A DNA stretch of 64,000 nucleotides from Clytia hemisphaerica (Eukaryota; Cnidaria; Hydrozoa; Leptothecata; Clytiidae), in contig CACVBU010000412.1 in the NCBI GenBank assembly GCA_902728285.1, positions 62,001 to 126,000 on the forward strand. The letters run 5' to 3'. Every line of letters begins with the position of its first letter. Position 1 is the first letter of the stretch. This document shows, one piece after another, positions 9,638 through 23,500 of this stretch. The position numbers and the translations under genes were made by a program. Below the pieces are notes generated by a model. The model did not search any database. It was not told the origin of the DNA and saw only the letters and a list, made by a program, of their open reading frames with translations.

Positions 9638-12373
9638 TAATATCTTTCCACCTAAAAGTTAAAAATGCTTAAGACTACAGTATGGAACCAACTTAAAGAT
9701 GATAATCACTTAATAGCAATCCAACCTTTGGACATCAAGTCATTTTTGTGTTCCAAAAGGTTTACAAGGTTGAGATTATAGAATCAGCCATTATGTTTTC
9801 TGTAATTAAACTAGTTTCAAGCAGAACCTAAGCCAGTATCCATAACACAAACAAAGTTAGATTATATTAATACAACACTTTATCCTAAAATCATGCATTA
9901 TAAAACTCAACTACTTCCAAGCTTCAAAGTGATCAATAAAAATGCTACTCCTAAAAATATTAATATTGCTCGAAACCAAATGATGGAGAAGTGATTCTTA
10001 ACGGAGCAGGTATTCATTACATACTGGCAATTAGCTTTAGAAAATATAAAACAAGGAAAAGAAAATTAGTTTTTAATTAATTAAAGCTAGAATATTTGTG
10101 TTTTTGATTATGATTCATTAAATATAAAAACTGAATAAAACACCGTACGGGATATGTTGATACTCAAGGCACTCATGTGGTGGAGTTATTTCTAATAAAC
10201 ATTTGATAGGAATTGAAATTGCCAAGACCTGCAGGAGGCTTAATTTATCATATGAACCACAGGAAGGCTTTCAAGAGAGAGAGAGAAAGAGGGATAGAAA
10301 AAATGTCGTACTTTAGATAAGGAAATGATTTATAAGACAAGGAACTGCTAATGATATAGATAAAAACATTTAGGTCATTCAAATCATCTAGATTATGTCA
10401 CCGTAACGCTTTTCAGCATCCCATCGTCATTAAAGAGGGACTATTTTTAACGCCAAATTCTACTAGGTCAACAACTAGATTTTTTGACTTTAGTGTTACT
10501 TCATGAGCAATTATGCAATAATGTATCTAAAACTGGTCAATAGTCCATAGCTGACAAATCACTGGTATCGAATGATGGTTCCGCAGAAACTTTTAAAAGG
10601 ACCCTTGCTGAACAAGCTGATAATTAACCACTAAAATGATGTCACCAACTTCAAGAATTAGTGGAAATTTTAGATTTCCCTATCAGGCTATGAAACTGAA
10701 GCTACGAAACGAACGAACTAAAAAAAATGCTTTGTAGTCTATGGAATATAGACTTTGTTATTCCAGAAGATCTGTTTAGCGATTAGCATAATCCGAAGTG
10801 AACAAATAATCCGATATCGGATTAAGAGAAATATTCAAATATAAAATAAACAACACTTTATACTGTAATCTCATTTTCAGAAATCTATGCATAACTGATA
10901 ATCCAGAAACACGGAAGAAAAACAACTTTTTGATTCAAGAACGTTATTTTTTTCAAAGCGTTTAAGACACTACTACCCAATTCTACCTAAATTCTCGTTG
11001 TAGCAATTATATTCTCTTTTAAGTGACCATCGACCATCGACCATCGTCCATTTATCACCACCTTCGAAATTGCAGTTAAACTCTTTAATAAAAAGTAGGA
11101 CTATCCGAACAATTAGCAGGACAGCAGCCGATCGAAATATTGTCACACACAGCCAAAAGTAAAGTAAAAACAACAAAAACTTAAAAACAGAATTTCAAAA
11201 AACAAATTTCCGAATAACAAAAATAAAAATAGTCTAAACCTGAAACACCACCAAACTCATTTACTCTCCAAACAATTTTGATCCTTATTTGAAAAAAGTA
11301 AATCAGAATCTCAAAAACGGCGAAACGAGCTCATGACGAAAAATGGCTTAAGTATTCTAAATTGACGTGATATCCTTAATCCCTTTTAATTAGTACTATA
11401 AACCTACTATGAATAATGACACGATTTTTATAGGTAATTGATCCTTCCTTGGATAATTAAATACCGCTACAGGCAACCTTTAGCCTCATCAACAAGCATA
11501 CCATTATTACAAAGTAAAATATGCACACATAATTCACTGCATTTAAATGGCTTTCCTACTTTATGATTCTAGTTACCCATGGTATATTCTTTTAAGTAAA
11601 GTGATCGATCATAGTAAAGGTAAGAGATGCATGGATACTAGTTTAGATATTAATGATCAGCTTGATGAGTGTCAAATCAATCGCTTTTCACAAAAAAAGA
11701 TATCCACCCGTGTTGCCGAAACATTCTTGGATCGTTAGATACCTGGATATGTCCTAATTTCTAGATTACCCTGGATTTCACTAATAAACCTCTAAGGAAC
11801 TTTTCGAGTCTTGGTAAAAACGAGAGGAGTTCTCTTAAGAGTTCCCTCTTTTTGTACTCACGAACCCACTTGGATCCTCGAGGCATTGCCCAGCCGAGAT
11901 TTGAAATTAGGTCATTTTTATGCAATATTTGTTACCGGATTATCCACTAGGGCGGATCGGGTCGCTGATAAAATAAAGAAGTGTATCTAAAGTTTTCATT
12001 GCTTGACGTCGAGCAAAAGTAAATACGTTTGTGATTTCTAAGAAGGAAAGTTGACAGTGCTGACGTCAATATAAGTTTGGAATCAAAATAGAATCAAAAA
12101 GGTTGGAATGGATATTTTAAGTCAGAAACAGAGAGTAAAATTACATTCTCAAAAATATGTATTGGCCTGTATTGCCTATTTCTAACAAGGACACTGTAAT
12201 TCCATTTACTTTAAATAGATTTTATAGAAATTTCTCAGATGAACTTCTTTCAAACCTTTAATTCAATTCCTTCTAGCTGAAAAGTTACCCTTATAACTAA
12301 AAAACAACAATCGAAAAATAAACTGTACGACAAAAATTTGAAAAATTTAAAAAACACAGAAAATAATGATTGA
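9638..12373. other. Intergenic sequence, nothing recognised
   Basis: Upstream of receptor gene B. AT-rich, with short ORFs that show no motif or splice-site support. Only a GA microsatellite (about 10276-10300) stands out. The promoter of gene B should lie in its first few hundred bases, but I see no convincing core element. Confidence 0.5.
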
Positions 12374-12560
12374 CCCCGGGGGGGGGGGTACTAGGGTTGC
12401 GAGCTGACGGGGTTGCCGCCCGACTTTCGAACTTTGGACCCTTACCGGAACTAAAAAGGAGAATGCAAAAGAAAATTTTGGGAATTTCACGACCCTAAGC
12501 GGGACAAATTTGACCAATTTTGACCAAATTTCGATCTTTCAGGGGGTAACAAGTAATACT
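12374..12560 (+). repeat. 'CCCGGGGG-TACTAGGGTTG' family end, forward
   Basis: Starts CCCCGGGGGGGGGGGTACTA then GGGTTGCGAGCTGACGGGGT, with GACCCTAAGCGGGAC later. It matches the reverse complement of 56085-56208 closely, and the ends at 48282-48640. With 13905-14098 it brackets the 478-bp satellite. Confidence 0.75.
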
Positions 12561-12727
12561 TTAATGGACCTACCTATTTATAAAACGAATAATTAGAATT
12601 TAATGGAAGTAATGTATAATTTTAAATTTCGATTTATATATCTATTGGAACGGAGAAAGCAATTAAGAAACGCATCGATGTTTAACGGTGAAAGAAAAAT
12701 AATATCGACACTTTAATCAATCATTCA

Positions 12728-13850
12728 TCTCGAGAAAATCTCAAAAAACCGCTTTTTTCGGGACATTTCCGGTTCTAGCGGCCGGAAAAATTTCTTTTTC
12801 GAAAATTGGGCTCTGTCACATTTTGGGCATCGCCATTTTACATCATTGTGCAAAAAATCATGAAAATCTGTCGAGTATAAGTTAAAAAAAATGAAGGAAA
12901 ACCGTTTTTTACGCCGGTTTCGGCTGTTTTCCGGCGATTTTTAAGGAGTTCCGGATTCAAAGGATGATTTTGTTGGAAATCAAACGATGCTAAGTTTTGG
13001 GCATCATCACAAAGAACATTTTTCTGTAAAGAAACAATTAAATAAGTTGAAAAAATGTGACGGAAATGTGAAAAACGACGATTTCCGGCACATTTCCGGT
13101 TCTACAGACCGGAAAAAATTGTTTTTCGGCAAACGGTTTTCGACACCTTTTCGGCAGTACTAATGTGCATCTATGTGCAAAAAATCGCAAAAAACTAATG
13201 AGAAAATCTCGAGAAAATCTCAAAAAACCGCTTTTTTCGGGACATTTCCGGTTCTAGCGGCCGGAAAAATTTCTTTTTCGAAAATTGGGCTCTGTCTCAT
13301 TTTGGGCATTGCCATTTTACATCATTGTGCAAAAAATCATGAAAATCTGTCGAGTATAAGTTGAAAAAATGAAGGAAAACCGTTTTACGCCAGTTTTCGC
13401 CTGTTCCGGCGATTTTTAAGGAGTTCCGGATTCAAAGGATGATTTTTTTGGAAATCAAACAATACTAAGTTTTGGGCATCATCATGAAGAACATTTTTCT
13501 GTAAAGAAACAATTAAATAAGTTGAAAAAATGTGACGGAAATGTGAAAAAACGACGATTTCCGGCACATTTCCGGTTCTACAGACCGGAAAAAATTTTTT
13601 TTCGGCAAACGGTTTTCGACACCTTTTCGGCAGTACTAATGTGCATCTATGTGCAAAAAATCGCAAAAAACTAATGATAAAATCTCGAGAAAATCTCAAA
13701 AAACCGCTTTTTTCGGGACATTTCCGGTTCTACCGGCCGGAAAAAATTTTTTTTCGAAAATCGGGCTCCGTCACATTCGAGGGTTTATAGTAATGCACCT
13801 TTGTGCAAAAAATCAGAAAAATTGAATGAGCCAATCTCGAGAAAAGTTGG
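12728..13850. repeat. Satellite, ~478-bp unit, 2.3 copies
   Basis: The landmark TCTCGAGAAAATCTCAAAAA recurs at 12728, 13207 and 13683, a period of 479 then 476, at very high identity. Each unit contains two diverged versions of CATTTCCGGTTCTA-NNNN-CCGGAAAAA about 327 bp apart, so the unit is itself a two-part higher-order repeat. The apparent ORFs on both strands repeat with the unit and are not genes. Confidence 0.9.
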
Positions 13851-13856
13851 TAACTA

Positions 13857-13893
13857 ACGAACGAACGAACTAACTAACTAACTAACTAACGAA
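13857..13893. repeat. Tetranucleotide microsatellite
   Basis: (ACGA/ACTA)n tract at the right edge of the satellite. Confidence 0.9.
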
Positions 13894-13904
13894 CACGGGT
13901 TAAT

Positions 13905-14098
13905 TTATAGGACCTCCACCCCACCGGGGTAGGTCCAAAGAGTTGAAATTTTCCTATTTTTCCGACCCTTAGTGGGACTGAAATTAGATTTCCTGATTTT
14001 TCCAACCCTTAGCGGGACTTCGGAAGTCCAAAAAAGGTACCCTTAAGGGTGGCACATACCGTACCCTCCATTTGCCTAAGTACCCCCCCCCCCCGGTT
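13905..14098 (-). repeat. 'CCCGGGGG-TACTAGGGTTG' family end, reverse
   Basis: Reads out as the inverted form of the family end: CCGACCCTTAGTGGGACT and CCAACCCTTAGCGGGACT steps, then TGCCTAAGTACCCCCCCCCC. Paired with 12374-12560 it could be the right end of one 1.7-kb TIR element carrying the satellite. Confidence 0.65.
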
Positions 14099-16895
14099 GA
14101 TTGACCTAGGAGAAATAAAAAAAACCATTGCGGTTCTTGATAAAAAAAAGCACAAACAAAAAAGCAAATCGAAAAAGAACAACAATATTGGTCCAATGGT
14201 GGTCATAGCAAAATAACTTTCAAAAGCGACGAAAATCGACAATTCGATAGGTAGGCTCTACAGAGTAGAGTCTCTATAACTCGAATGTCTCCTAAATTCG
14301 AACAAGTTTTCTGGTCCGTTCAGTTAACAATGCTTTATCAACAGTTATATGAAAATTTTTTTGACAATTTATTTGACAAAACTATTTGACAATTGAATGT
14401 CTTCTTTCCAGTCATTACATACTATGTAGACTATCAGTTTAGAACGCTTTGTCATTCAAAAGGTTGAATGAGAATTAAAACGAATGGTCTTCGATTCTGA
14501 TGCCTGAGGGATCAAGTAAACTTTGCAATTACTTTTTCAAGATCAGCAAGCAACTTCATACGCATAGATTGGCTTTAAACGATCGTGAAATAAAAACTGA
14601 AAAGAAATTAAGTGTATACCTTTCACTGTATGTAAAAAGGTTGTGGTGAGGTGTTTGTAGGACGTGCTACTGGACCGATGGTACCATTCCCATGTATAGG
14701 GTCCAAATAATGAGCCACCATAGAGGGTTGATCATTTTAATCCTTAGTTAGTGTTCAACATCTAATTTATTTTATTGTGATCCTCTCCTAAAGTATTAGA
14801 AAGTAATAAGATAAAATAATAACCTTTCTTCTTCTTCTTTAAGCAGATGATGAAAAATAACCCAACAGTTTTTTATTTTTTTATTCGAGAGGGGTTTCAG
14901 TTTTTTTTTCAGAAAATTTTATAATGAGACGCCATACCCACCTTTATTGTTGAAACTCAGTTGCTCTTTTTTTTAGAAAAAAAGTTCAATTTCTTGCTAG
15001 AAAGTTATAACTGAATCTTGAAGAAGGGCCTTTTCAAGACTATTTAAAGTCAAACTTAAGAGTGAAATAACACTCAAAAAAAAATGACTAACAGTGAAAA
15101 TGACTAAATCAATACATGGTAATTTTCTCAATGTGTTCCAATACAAGTTTCTTCTACATTTGGGTCCGTAAAGATTTCTAAAATTAAAAAAAAACCTTCT
15201 TACTTTAACTGATGTAACAATGATGATATTCTTATAAGAAAAATACAGCGGGGTGAGGGTTCCAACTTTTCACAGAATCGATATGTTATTACTATTAAAC
15301 AACCCTTGGGTTTCATTTTAAACAGCCTCATTTTATCCTTTTAGAATTTAAAACTTATTTCCTTGAGAAATTTTCTTTCCTATATTTTCTTTCCAAAAAA
15401 CATTAACTGTAAAATCATATAAAATTCAGTAATGTTGGAGACAACTTGGTCAGATAATAACAAAGATCGAAACTTTATTTCATAGAGTTTCAAAGAAAAT
15501 AAGGAAACTTTTTGGCTCCTTGTTTGTAGAAAAGTTTTATTCAAAAAGTTTTCAGTTTGTGACAAAAAATGGTGAACCCGGGAGTTTGTTAACTTGGGAT
15601 AATGTTGACTCAGGTTTTCCGGGAAACAGAAATATAACTTGTAAAAGCGTACCTCGATGTTTAGAAATGTCTTTGTAACGAATATGTTACGATCCCATTT
15701 GAGCAAAATTACAGTCCAGTGAGAATTTTAGTCAAAGTCTAAGCCAACCAACATTTGACTTTCCATCGAAGTGATCATTTGAATCGATCAAAGTTTCATG
15801 GAAATGTGAATTTTCGATCACATTGTGGTGTGTGGTGTCACTCATCCTGTTCCATGCCTGCGACGAGCTATATGCTTTCCCGCGTGGTTCGAGTGTCATC
15901 ACTATGCATCATGGTATCTGTGTCTTGCGTGCACAGAACCAGCTAAGCGTTCCAAATCGAAAGAGGAGGAATTCCTACTTCGCAAGGAGTAGGACACATT
16001 CCCCAGTGGGGAGGGCTCATATCATCAATGTGAATTTTCGATCGAAATCTAAAGACCTAACCTCAAGAGGACATTATCCGCTTCGATGAAAATTATTTCT
16101 AGGGTCAATTTTTGGTTTCTTCGTGATTGATATCTTACTTTCTCAAATTATTCAATCTTGTGCATGTTTAAAGGCCACACTAAATGCTTCACCTAGCTAA
16201 AAATGATTGGTAAACCATAAGGTCTTGATTTGCCCTGATTTCAGCGTTTCAGTCTTAATGTTTTTAAGCTTTTTGAAACTCAATTTACTGAGATTATTCT
16301 ATTATTCTATCTATTATCTATTTAATGAGACTTATATTTATGAAATTGTCGAAATATAGAGAACATCTCGAAATCGTTTCTCAGAAACTTTGGGAAAGTG
16401 TCGAAGCAGAGAGACCAGAGTGTGTTTTTCAAAAATTTTAAAAATGTGTTTCATTCAAAAATAAAAGCCTAATTAAAATCTGGTTTGCGCAGTCAGGAAA
16501 AGAAAAATTAGTGAGCTATCATATTTTTTCTTCTCCTTTTTCCAAACTAACCCAAGAGGCCAATTAATAATAATTTGTCCCAAAAATTAGTCACTGTAGG
16601 AATTTTTGTTACCTAACCAGCATGACCTTGAATCGGTTTGTTTAACAGTAAAATTTCAAAATCAACTCTAAAAATAAGTTTTTCAGTAAGTAAACAGAAT
16701 TGTTACGTAATTTGAAAACTGTGTCATTGTGAGTTTTTATTTGGTAGTGAAAAACGAAGAACGATGGGGCAGAACCCAAAAGGGCGGACCTTTCCCCTCG
16801 GTTCAATTAGACCCTTTTTAAAAACGTTTCAAAACGGCAATCAATTCAAATAAGTGGAAACTTTCAAATTCTCTGAAATCTTAATAAAATATCTA
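14099..16895. other. Intergenic sequence, nothing recognised
   Basis: AT-rich sequence with short unsupported ORFs. The ORF around 15755-16089 has no motif, splice-site or family support. Confidence 0.45.
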
Positions 16896-17144
16896 CCGAG
16901 TGTCCAAGAAAAAAGTCCTCTTCTTTGAAGTGATTTTTTTCGAGTTTTATGAACTGTTAAAAAATCAATCCTTTCGCATTGAAAAGAAAAAGGATAAACT
17001 TAAATTTTGAGGGATCACTTCTCCAATTTTGGTCAAGGAGATCAAAATTTATGGTCTAAATATTCAAACATTACTTTTCAAAAAAGTCGAAAAAATGAGT
17101 GTATTCACTTCAAATACAGGGGGAAATTTTTCTGGGACACCCAG
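16896..17144. mobile_element. Mariner-like MITE
   Basis: Imperfect TIRs: left CCGAGTGTCCAAGAAAAAAG, right (inverted) CTGGGTGTCCCAGAAAAATT, each followed by TTTGAAGTGA, and flanked by TA on both sides. About 249 bp. The CTGGGTGTCCCAGAAA type of end is common in animal mariner-like MITEs. Confidence 0.75.
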
Positions 17145-17530
17145 TATATATTTTAGTGTAGCAGCTTTTTTACTCAATTGATTCTCATCCAAAACATCAG
17201 ACCTTAAATTTTAGTAAATTCTTTCTGATATTATTTCTTGACTTAAAAATATTATTCACAACCAAATCTTTAATGATCCCATTTTATACAAAAAATAATA
17301 ATTTCAAAGTCCCTATTATTAATTATGTACAATATTTATAACATTTCAATTAAAAACAGTCATCAGCAGCATATAGTATAAAAATAAATTTCTTCAATGG
17401 CAAACAAACTAATTTCTAGTGAATATATTTTACACATTTTTTGAATTGAGGAACAAACATAGTATCAAACTCAGAACTAAGGTATGAACAAACTCAATCC
17501 GGAAAAAGGGATGAAGATAAAAAAGGAATT

Positions 17531-20500
17531 TCAAAACCTGATTGCACCGTTCCAATCTATGAAGGAATCTTCCCATCTGAAAATAAAAAGATAAAGAAAA
17601 AAAATGAAATAATATAGTGCTTATACCAAACACATCACAACCATCGTACAGTTTAGTGCGGAAAAGTATTACAACATTAGCATAAAAAGAAACTTTCAAT
17701 TGCTTCATATTTCCAGATTTTCACTCAATTTTCGGCGGTAACAAACCCTTATAACCTGTTCATCTACTACTCTGTCAAAATTGTTAATCCCCCGTAATTC
17801 GTAAATTTTATTAGCGTCCCCTATAAGACAAGTCGTGCTAAATTTTCTCAGAAAATATCATAACTTGGCTTGAACCCCGCCCCTAAAAGTTTAGAAAATC
17901 TGATTGAACCCCTCAAATCTAATGTCATATTTTGCGCGAAAATATTGAATATCGTGAACCCCCCTTTCCCCCTAGTGGATGAATAATCATACATAAAGAT
18001 TGCGAACAATAAATCTTACTTTGTACGGATGGTTTCTTCTAGACTCGAATTCTCCTCCTCTTCTTCTTCGTTCGGTAAATTACACGGTAATACGGTATCT
18101 GTGTATTTTACGGAATAGTGGAATAGTTTGAAAAAGTCTGCTTAAAATTGTACACTTTACTTTAGCTCTGGAAATCTAAAATGTTACTTTTTCGACCAAA
18201 ACTTTAGCTAGGGAAAACTTCTGTAGAAAAATCTCAAAAAATGTGTAGAAAACCTTGGAAACTAAAATTAATTCTACTATAGAAAGGAGAAATTGAAAGG
18301 GAAAACTTTTAGTCGGTAAAAAGTGACGAGTTTTTTGCCGACGAATTTTTTCACTGACGAATTTTCTACCGACAAGGTATTGCTCCCCTGGTAAGCGCCA
18401 CTATCTTTGAATTAGTATCTTCCCTGGGATAGAATCATCGTGTCGTCTGCGCATGGGTGGAGCCATTCTTCTTTCCTTACTATTACTCACCTATTGTCAA
18501 CCGAACATCTAGCGAAACTGATCCCACATGTCTTGAGATTCCTTGGTAGTGATAAAGATCAAAATGCCGTTCCAATTTCCTGGAAACGAGAATAAAGATT
18601 AGTTATGTCACTTAGCTTAGCGATAATCCACGATCATGGAATAAAATATTCGAATTTGAAGAGATAATTACGCAAATCGAACGTTGCATCCCCTAATGGC
18701 GAAAGTTAGGCAAGGAAAAATCAGTATTCATAATATGCACCATTGGAATGTTTTCCAGGGACCCAACAGCTGACTGATTGAAAGTAATGTATTGATTGAC
18801 TTTACGTCACATAAACCAATCACCTGTTGGGTCCCTGGAAGACATTGCAATGGTGCATATCATGCATATCATAAATACCGTAATTCCTTGTTCTTCTATT
18901 ATGAAAATTTTTTATACAAAATCAGTTATACCCATTCGAAAAAAAAAGAAAAAGATTCCAAACAAACAAAAGATGGTTAGTTACCAATCACTGAGAAGTT
19001 CTTTCTTGAGAGAAAACAACACACATAATTTGTTGTTGTTCTTCAAAATCCAGATCGGATAGAATGGCGTTTTTAAACAACTGCCGACCTGAAAAGTATA
19101 AGATATTTCCTAAACATAAGAATGCTTCAATAGTTGATCTCTGACTAAAATAAGTACCCAGTCTATTGTTATTGTGTGTACAGTTTTGAGCCCTATGATT
19201 ATATTTCGAACCCGCAATATCTACAATCGTGCAGTTTAAAGAAGGTTTAATACTTTGAGCAAAGTTCCAAAAAATGTTCATTTTGCTCCCCGCAACAGTA
19301 GCGCAATTGAATTGACTTACCATGTAGTTTTTCTTATCAGTAAACTCTTCATGTGTAAGATAACCCATCTCTGATCTTCGTTTTAACCCTTTCTCTAAGG
19401 TGTGCTGTGGAGGAAAAGGTAATTAGGGGTGAAAATATAGCTTCGGCAGACAAGCATCTGGACAACCAAAAACGTGAACATTAGCTGCTGCAAAAATTAG
19501 TAACCACGAAAATAATATTCCTGCGTTTTCCAATAGATCTTATCGGAGTTTTTGATTTTTCTAAAAAGGTGATGCATTGTGGGATTGTTTCGGGAGTATT
19601 ACAATAGAAATCTCTGAGAAATTCCTCGAGGGAATTCTATTCTATTCTACTCCCGAAACAATCCCACAATGCAAAACTTTTTTAGAAAAACCAAAAACTC
19701 CGATAAGATCTATTCTAGAAGAATCTAGAAAATGATGTAGTATGCCAAGAATGGGAAAGCGATTTTTATCCATTAACATACGTTATGATATGGTGTCCTA
19801 CTTAAATTGCTTCTTTTCTTTAATAAAGTTATGATAAAACATCTCTTCTTTTTTAAGATAATCCTGATTCTAAGCATCAAAGCAATAACCAAAAACAAAC
19901 CCTATTTTTCATGATATCGTAGTGTTCTGATTCACCATTGAAAATGTTGGGAACTGCTTCACCATAAATACCAAGGTTGATTAACGCCTGAAAATGTCGC
20001 CGCAAATTATTGCGTATAAAAAGTTACGATATGATGTTTTCGTTCAAATCTGACTCTCTAACTCAAAAGTGGGTTAGGACTTGCTTCAAGAATTTAGCAA
20101 GTCTCAATATAGATACAAATCCATTACAATGGGTTGTTAGAACATGAATGTTCTAAAAAGCCTAAAATATCCTATCCACTAAAAATAAGAGATATTGATG
20201 AAAAGTTAAGCCATGATATGATTAATTTAAGAAGATCAAATCGCCTTACTTTTAAAACCTTCCTTAACCTTCCTTAAAACCTTAACCTTACTTAAATTGA
20301 TCACCTTACCTGACACCGGTAATTCAGACATTCATCATTTGATTGTAACAGACCACGCCCTAGTTCACAAAAATCTTCGTACACCCTAAAACATAATGAA
20401 ACAAAACGTCTTAGTTTGTACAGTATAACGATTTTTGACCTTTGAATGAAAATCCTTGTTATACGTTTAAACGAATTAAAATCACTACAGGCTTTTCAAA

Positions 20501-23500
20501 AATTGACCTCTTTAAATTCCATCCAAAGTTTTGAATTTAAGGGGCTCTTGTGGTCTTAGTACATGTAAATTCTCTACCAATTGACGCTGTATTTTACATA
20601 TTCATCTGTATTCATCGCAAAAAGCTAGCTAAAGTTCATGTATTAAAAATATGTTTATTTGAAATTATACCAGACCCCAAGTAGAGGGGCAGTTATATCT
20701 ATATGTTATATGTGAAGAAATTCAAAGAATTTCTGTCCAACTATCTTCTTTCAGAAGATTTGGGTGGCAGAGCAGCATATGCATTTTGTTCTTATTAGGA
20801 CTCGTCAGCACTGCATACTGCACCCTGGTTAGGCAGATCAAATTGCCTAGCATCTCACGCCATAAAACTAATTGTGGCGCAGACTGAAACAAGATATATG
20901 AAGTGATATATGAAGAGAACAAAATAACAAATACTGTATACATAGCCTGAGGGAGCTAAGGGCTTAATATTCTCTTATAATTTGAATTACTGTATACCTT
21001 GAAAGACCTCTTGATAACAACATTGAATAAAGAAATGATATGCAGCCTCCAGCTTCTTTGAACTGAAAAATTGAAGAAAACAATGGTCAATTGTACAGAC
21101 ATTAATAAGCTAGAGCAGGAAGTTTAAAAATACATGGTTAAAACTGATTTTTTGCCCACGTGATGTCCTTTAATGGATTAACATGTGATAAATTCAAAAA
21201 AAAATGTCAAAAAGTTGCTCCATAATAGTTTGAAGTACCGTTATATTCTTGTGTGTTAAAATCTGCCCAACTATAAAGGAAAATATGTTTCGACTGTTCA
21301 TTTAAAAGGTTTTCCTTGCTCTTCTTTAAAATCTAAGAGCCAGGATATTATAACACTCAAGATTGAAAATTTTGAACACTCAAGATTGAAAATTTTGAAA
21401 TCACATTATGTAAGTCGAAACAATGTTGCACTACTTTACCAATTTTAAATTGCGCCTAATGAACTTTTCTGCCACATCAGAATTTGTGAATTTGAAGATC
21501 TCCATCTAAAATGAAATCAGTACAGTACAGAAATTCTGACTCAAATTTCTTTGTATTTAGGAAAACATCACTTCAGCCTTGGCAACCCAAATCTATGTAG
21601 CGGTCATTTTTTGAACTTTATTTTCTTACAAAGCAAAACGGAAAGGATTGGTGGTGCTTTACGAATTTAGCATTTTTAATGAAAGGTGAATCGGTTTTTA
21701 GATATCATTATAATCGGATAATAATCGGATAATAGCCGGACAATTTTTATCTGAAAAAATATGATACCTTTTCAGTAATCTTGTCTTCTTTATATTTGGA
21801 TTCTGCAATAAATTTACAACTTCCCAAAGGTCTGAAAAACAGAGTATATGATAATATTGAATGTAACAACCTTTGTAACCCTACTTTCGAAATGAAATAA
21901 AAACAAAAGATTCAAGCTTTACATTCTATTTTATAAATAGAAATTGGAAAAATTACTTTTCAAGTCAAGAAAAACGTGAAAATCATAACAATTGATAAAA
22001 GGTATGCTGTAACGCAAGACAGCAAAAAATCACTTTCTTACAAAGCAACCACTGCAGTCTTCTTCTGACCACATTTCCAAAGAATATCACAGATTGCCAA
22101 TGCTAGAGCTTTATCTTGTGACCATTCGTTTGGTGAAAGCCTTTGAAATAAATAGCCAGAATTTCAGCATTTTTTGAGGAAATAAATTTTTCTCAACTTG
22201 GGCAAGGGAGTCTACTTTACCAGTTTTCTAACAATTGCTTTTGTTGTTTTTTGTTGAAGTAAATACATAAAAAACATTTTAGTTGAATCGTGTAAGAGTT
22301 GAGAAATTTAAGATAGCATTGGCTACTCCCTAAATTTATTTTCATACCTTTCAGCAAGATCAGAGACAACATTTTCAGTGTTCAAGAAGAGAAGGTACTT
22401 CAAAACATGAGCTTGGATAACAACCATCAATTCCGTTGGACCATCCTTCATAGAAAAAGGTTTTTTATCAATACAATGTTAATCATGTCAGGTTAAATTT
22501 TTTTTGTCAGTCTGAACACGATGTTTTGAACACGATGTTCAGGGACGAACAACAAGTTTAGTAGACAAAATACATCTTGATGATAAAAAGATCTAGAGCT
22601 CCAAATTACCTTCAAGAGTGAATGAAAACTTATTGGAAAGCATGGAGAACTTTTTCCAATTTGGTTGCAATTTGTAATTTCCACCAATATTATTCAAGAA
22701 AACATTTGATTTGCCTATGCCTCTTTAAATTTGAAAGTTTTCTTCATAGTGAAGAATTTTCATTAAGTTACGTAGCTTTCCCAACACTTTAAAGACTCTT
22801 AAATGAAGTTCAAAATTTATGACGAGATGATTTCCATACTTAAACAGAGAAATGTAAATAAAGGAAACTCTGACCGTCCCTCGTAAATTTTCAACCTCGA
22901 TTAGATCTGTTATTGGCGTTCAAGCATTGGCATGGAATAAAACTTGTGATCTCTTCTTATCAAGAAAGAATAATGTTACCAAGTAGTATCGTAGTCCATA
23001 ATGTTCAGGTTTACAGAACTGAATAGTTTGTTCACGCCACAACATGTTGAAAGAATGACTGAGTGTACCAAACAATAATAGGCGTAGATTCTGAAATAAA
23101 AGGAAAATTAAAAGAAAGATCATTCTAAGAAAACTGGAATACATGACTTTTTTAGTATTTTTTAACTTAATCTGTATAAAGTTTTTCGGCGAAGCTTAAT
23201 AATCTTAAAGGAGGAGGCTACTGGGGTATGTTTTCATATTGACATCTTTTTAGTTCAATAATATGTATATAAATTTTAGCGCTAGCAAATAGTAAGTGTA
23301 AGTAAATATCTAAAAGAAGTTTTCAAACATAACTTTAAATTTCATGCTATTCTTTCCTCGGCAAAGAATTTTTCAGATTTCCATCGGGACTTAATCTTGT
23401 GAATAACACCTAAATTAGATCTCAATGAAATCCACAAGTTACAATCACGTGAAAATTCATTCAATTTATCCCATTAAATTAATAAATCCAAAAGAAACAT

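Noticed and set aside
13038..13699. Repeated ORFs on both strands (RFSRDF-ISFLRFFAHRC and similar)
   Set aside because: They follow the 478-bp satellite unit exactly and have no start context, splice sites or family.
17577..17715. Apparent receptor-like exon (KQLKVSFYANVV) next to the MINDY-4-like last exon
   Set aside because: The resemblance to the receptor exon is short and there is no compatible splice pair; the adjacent real exon belongs to the MINDY-4-like gene.
22600..22690. A possible exon between MINDY-4-like exons 7 and 8
   Set aside because: No acceptor with a pyrimidine tract keeps the frame; exons 7 and 8 join in phase 0 without it. A very short exon restoring the missing VQNK-like segment cannot be excluded.
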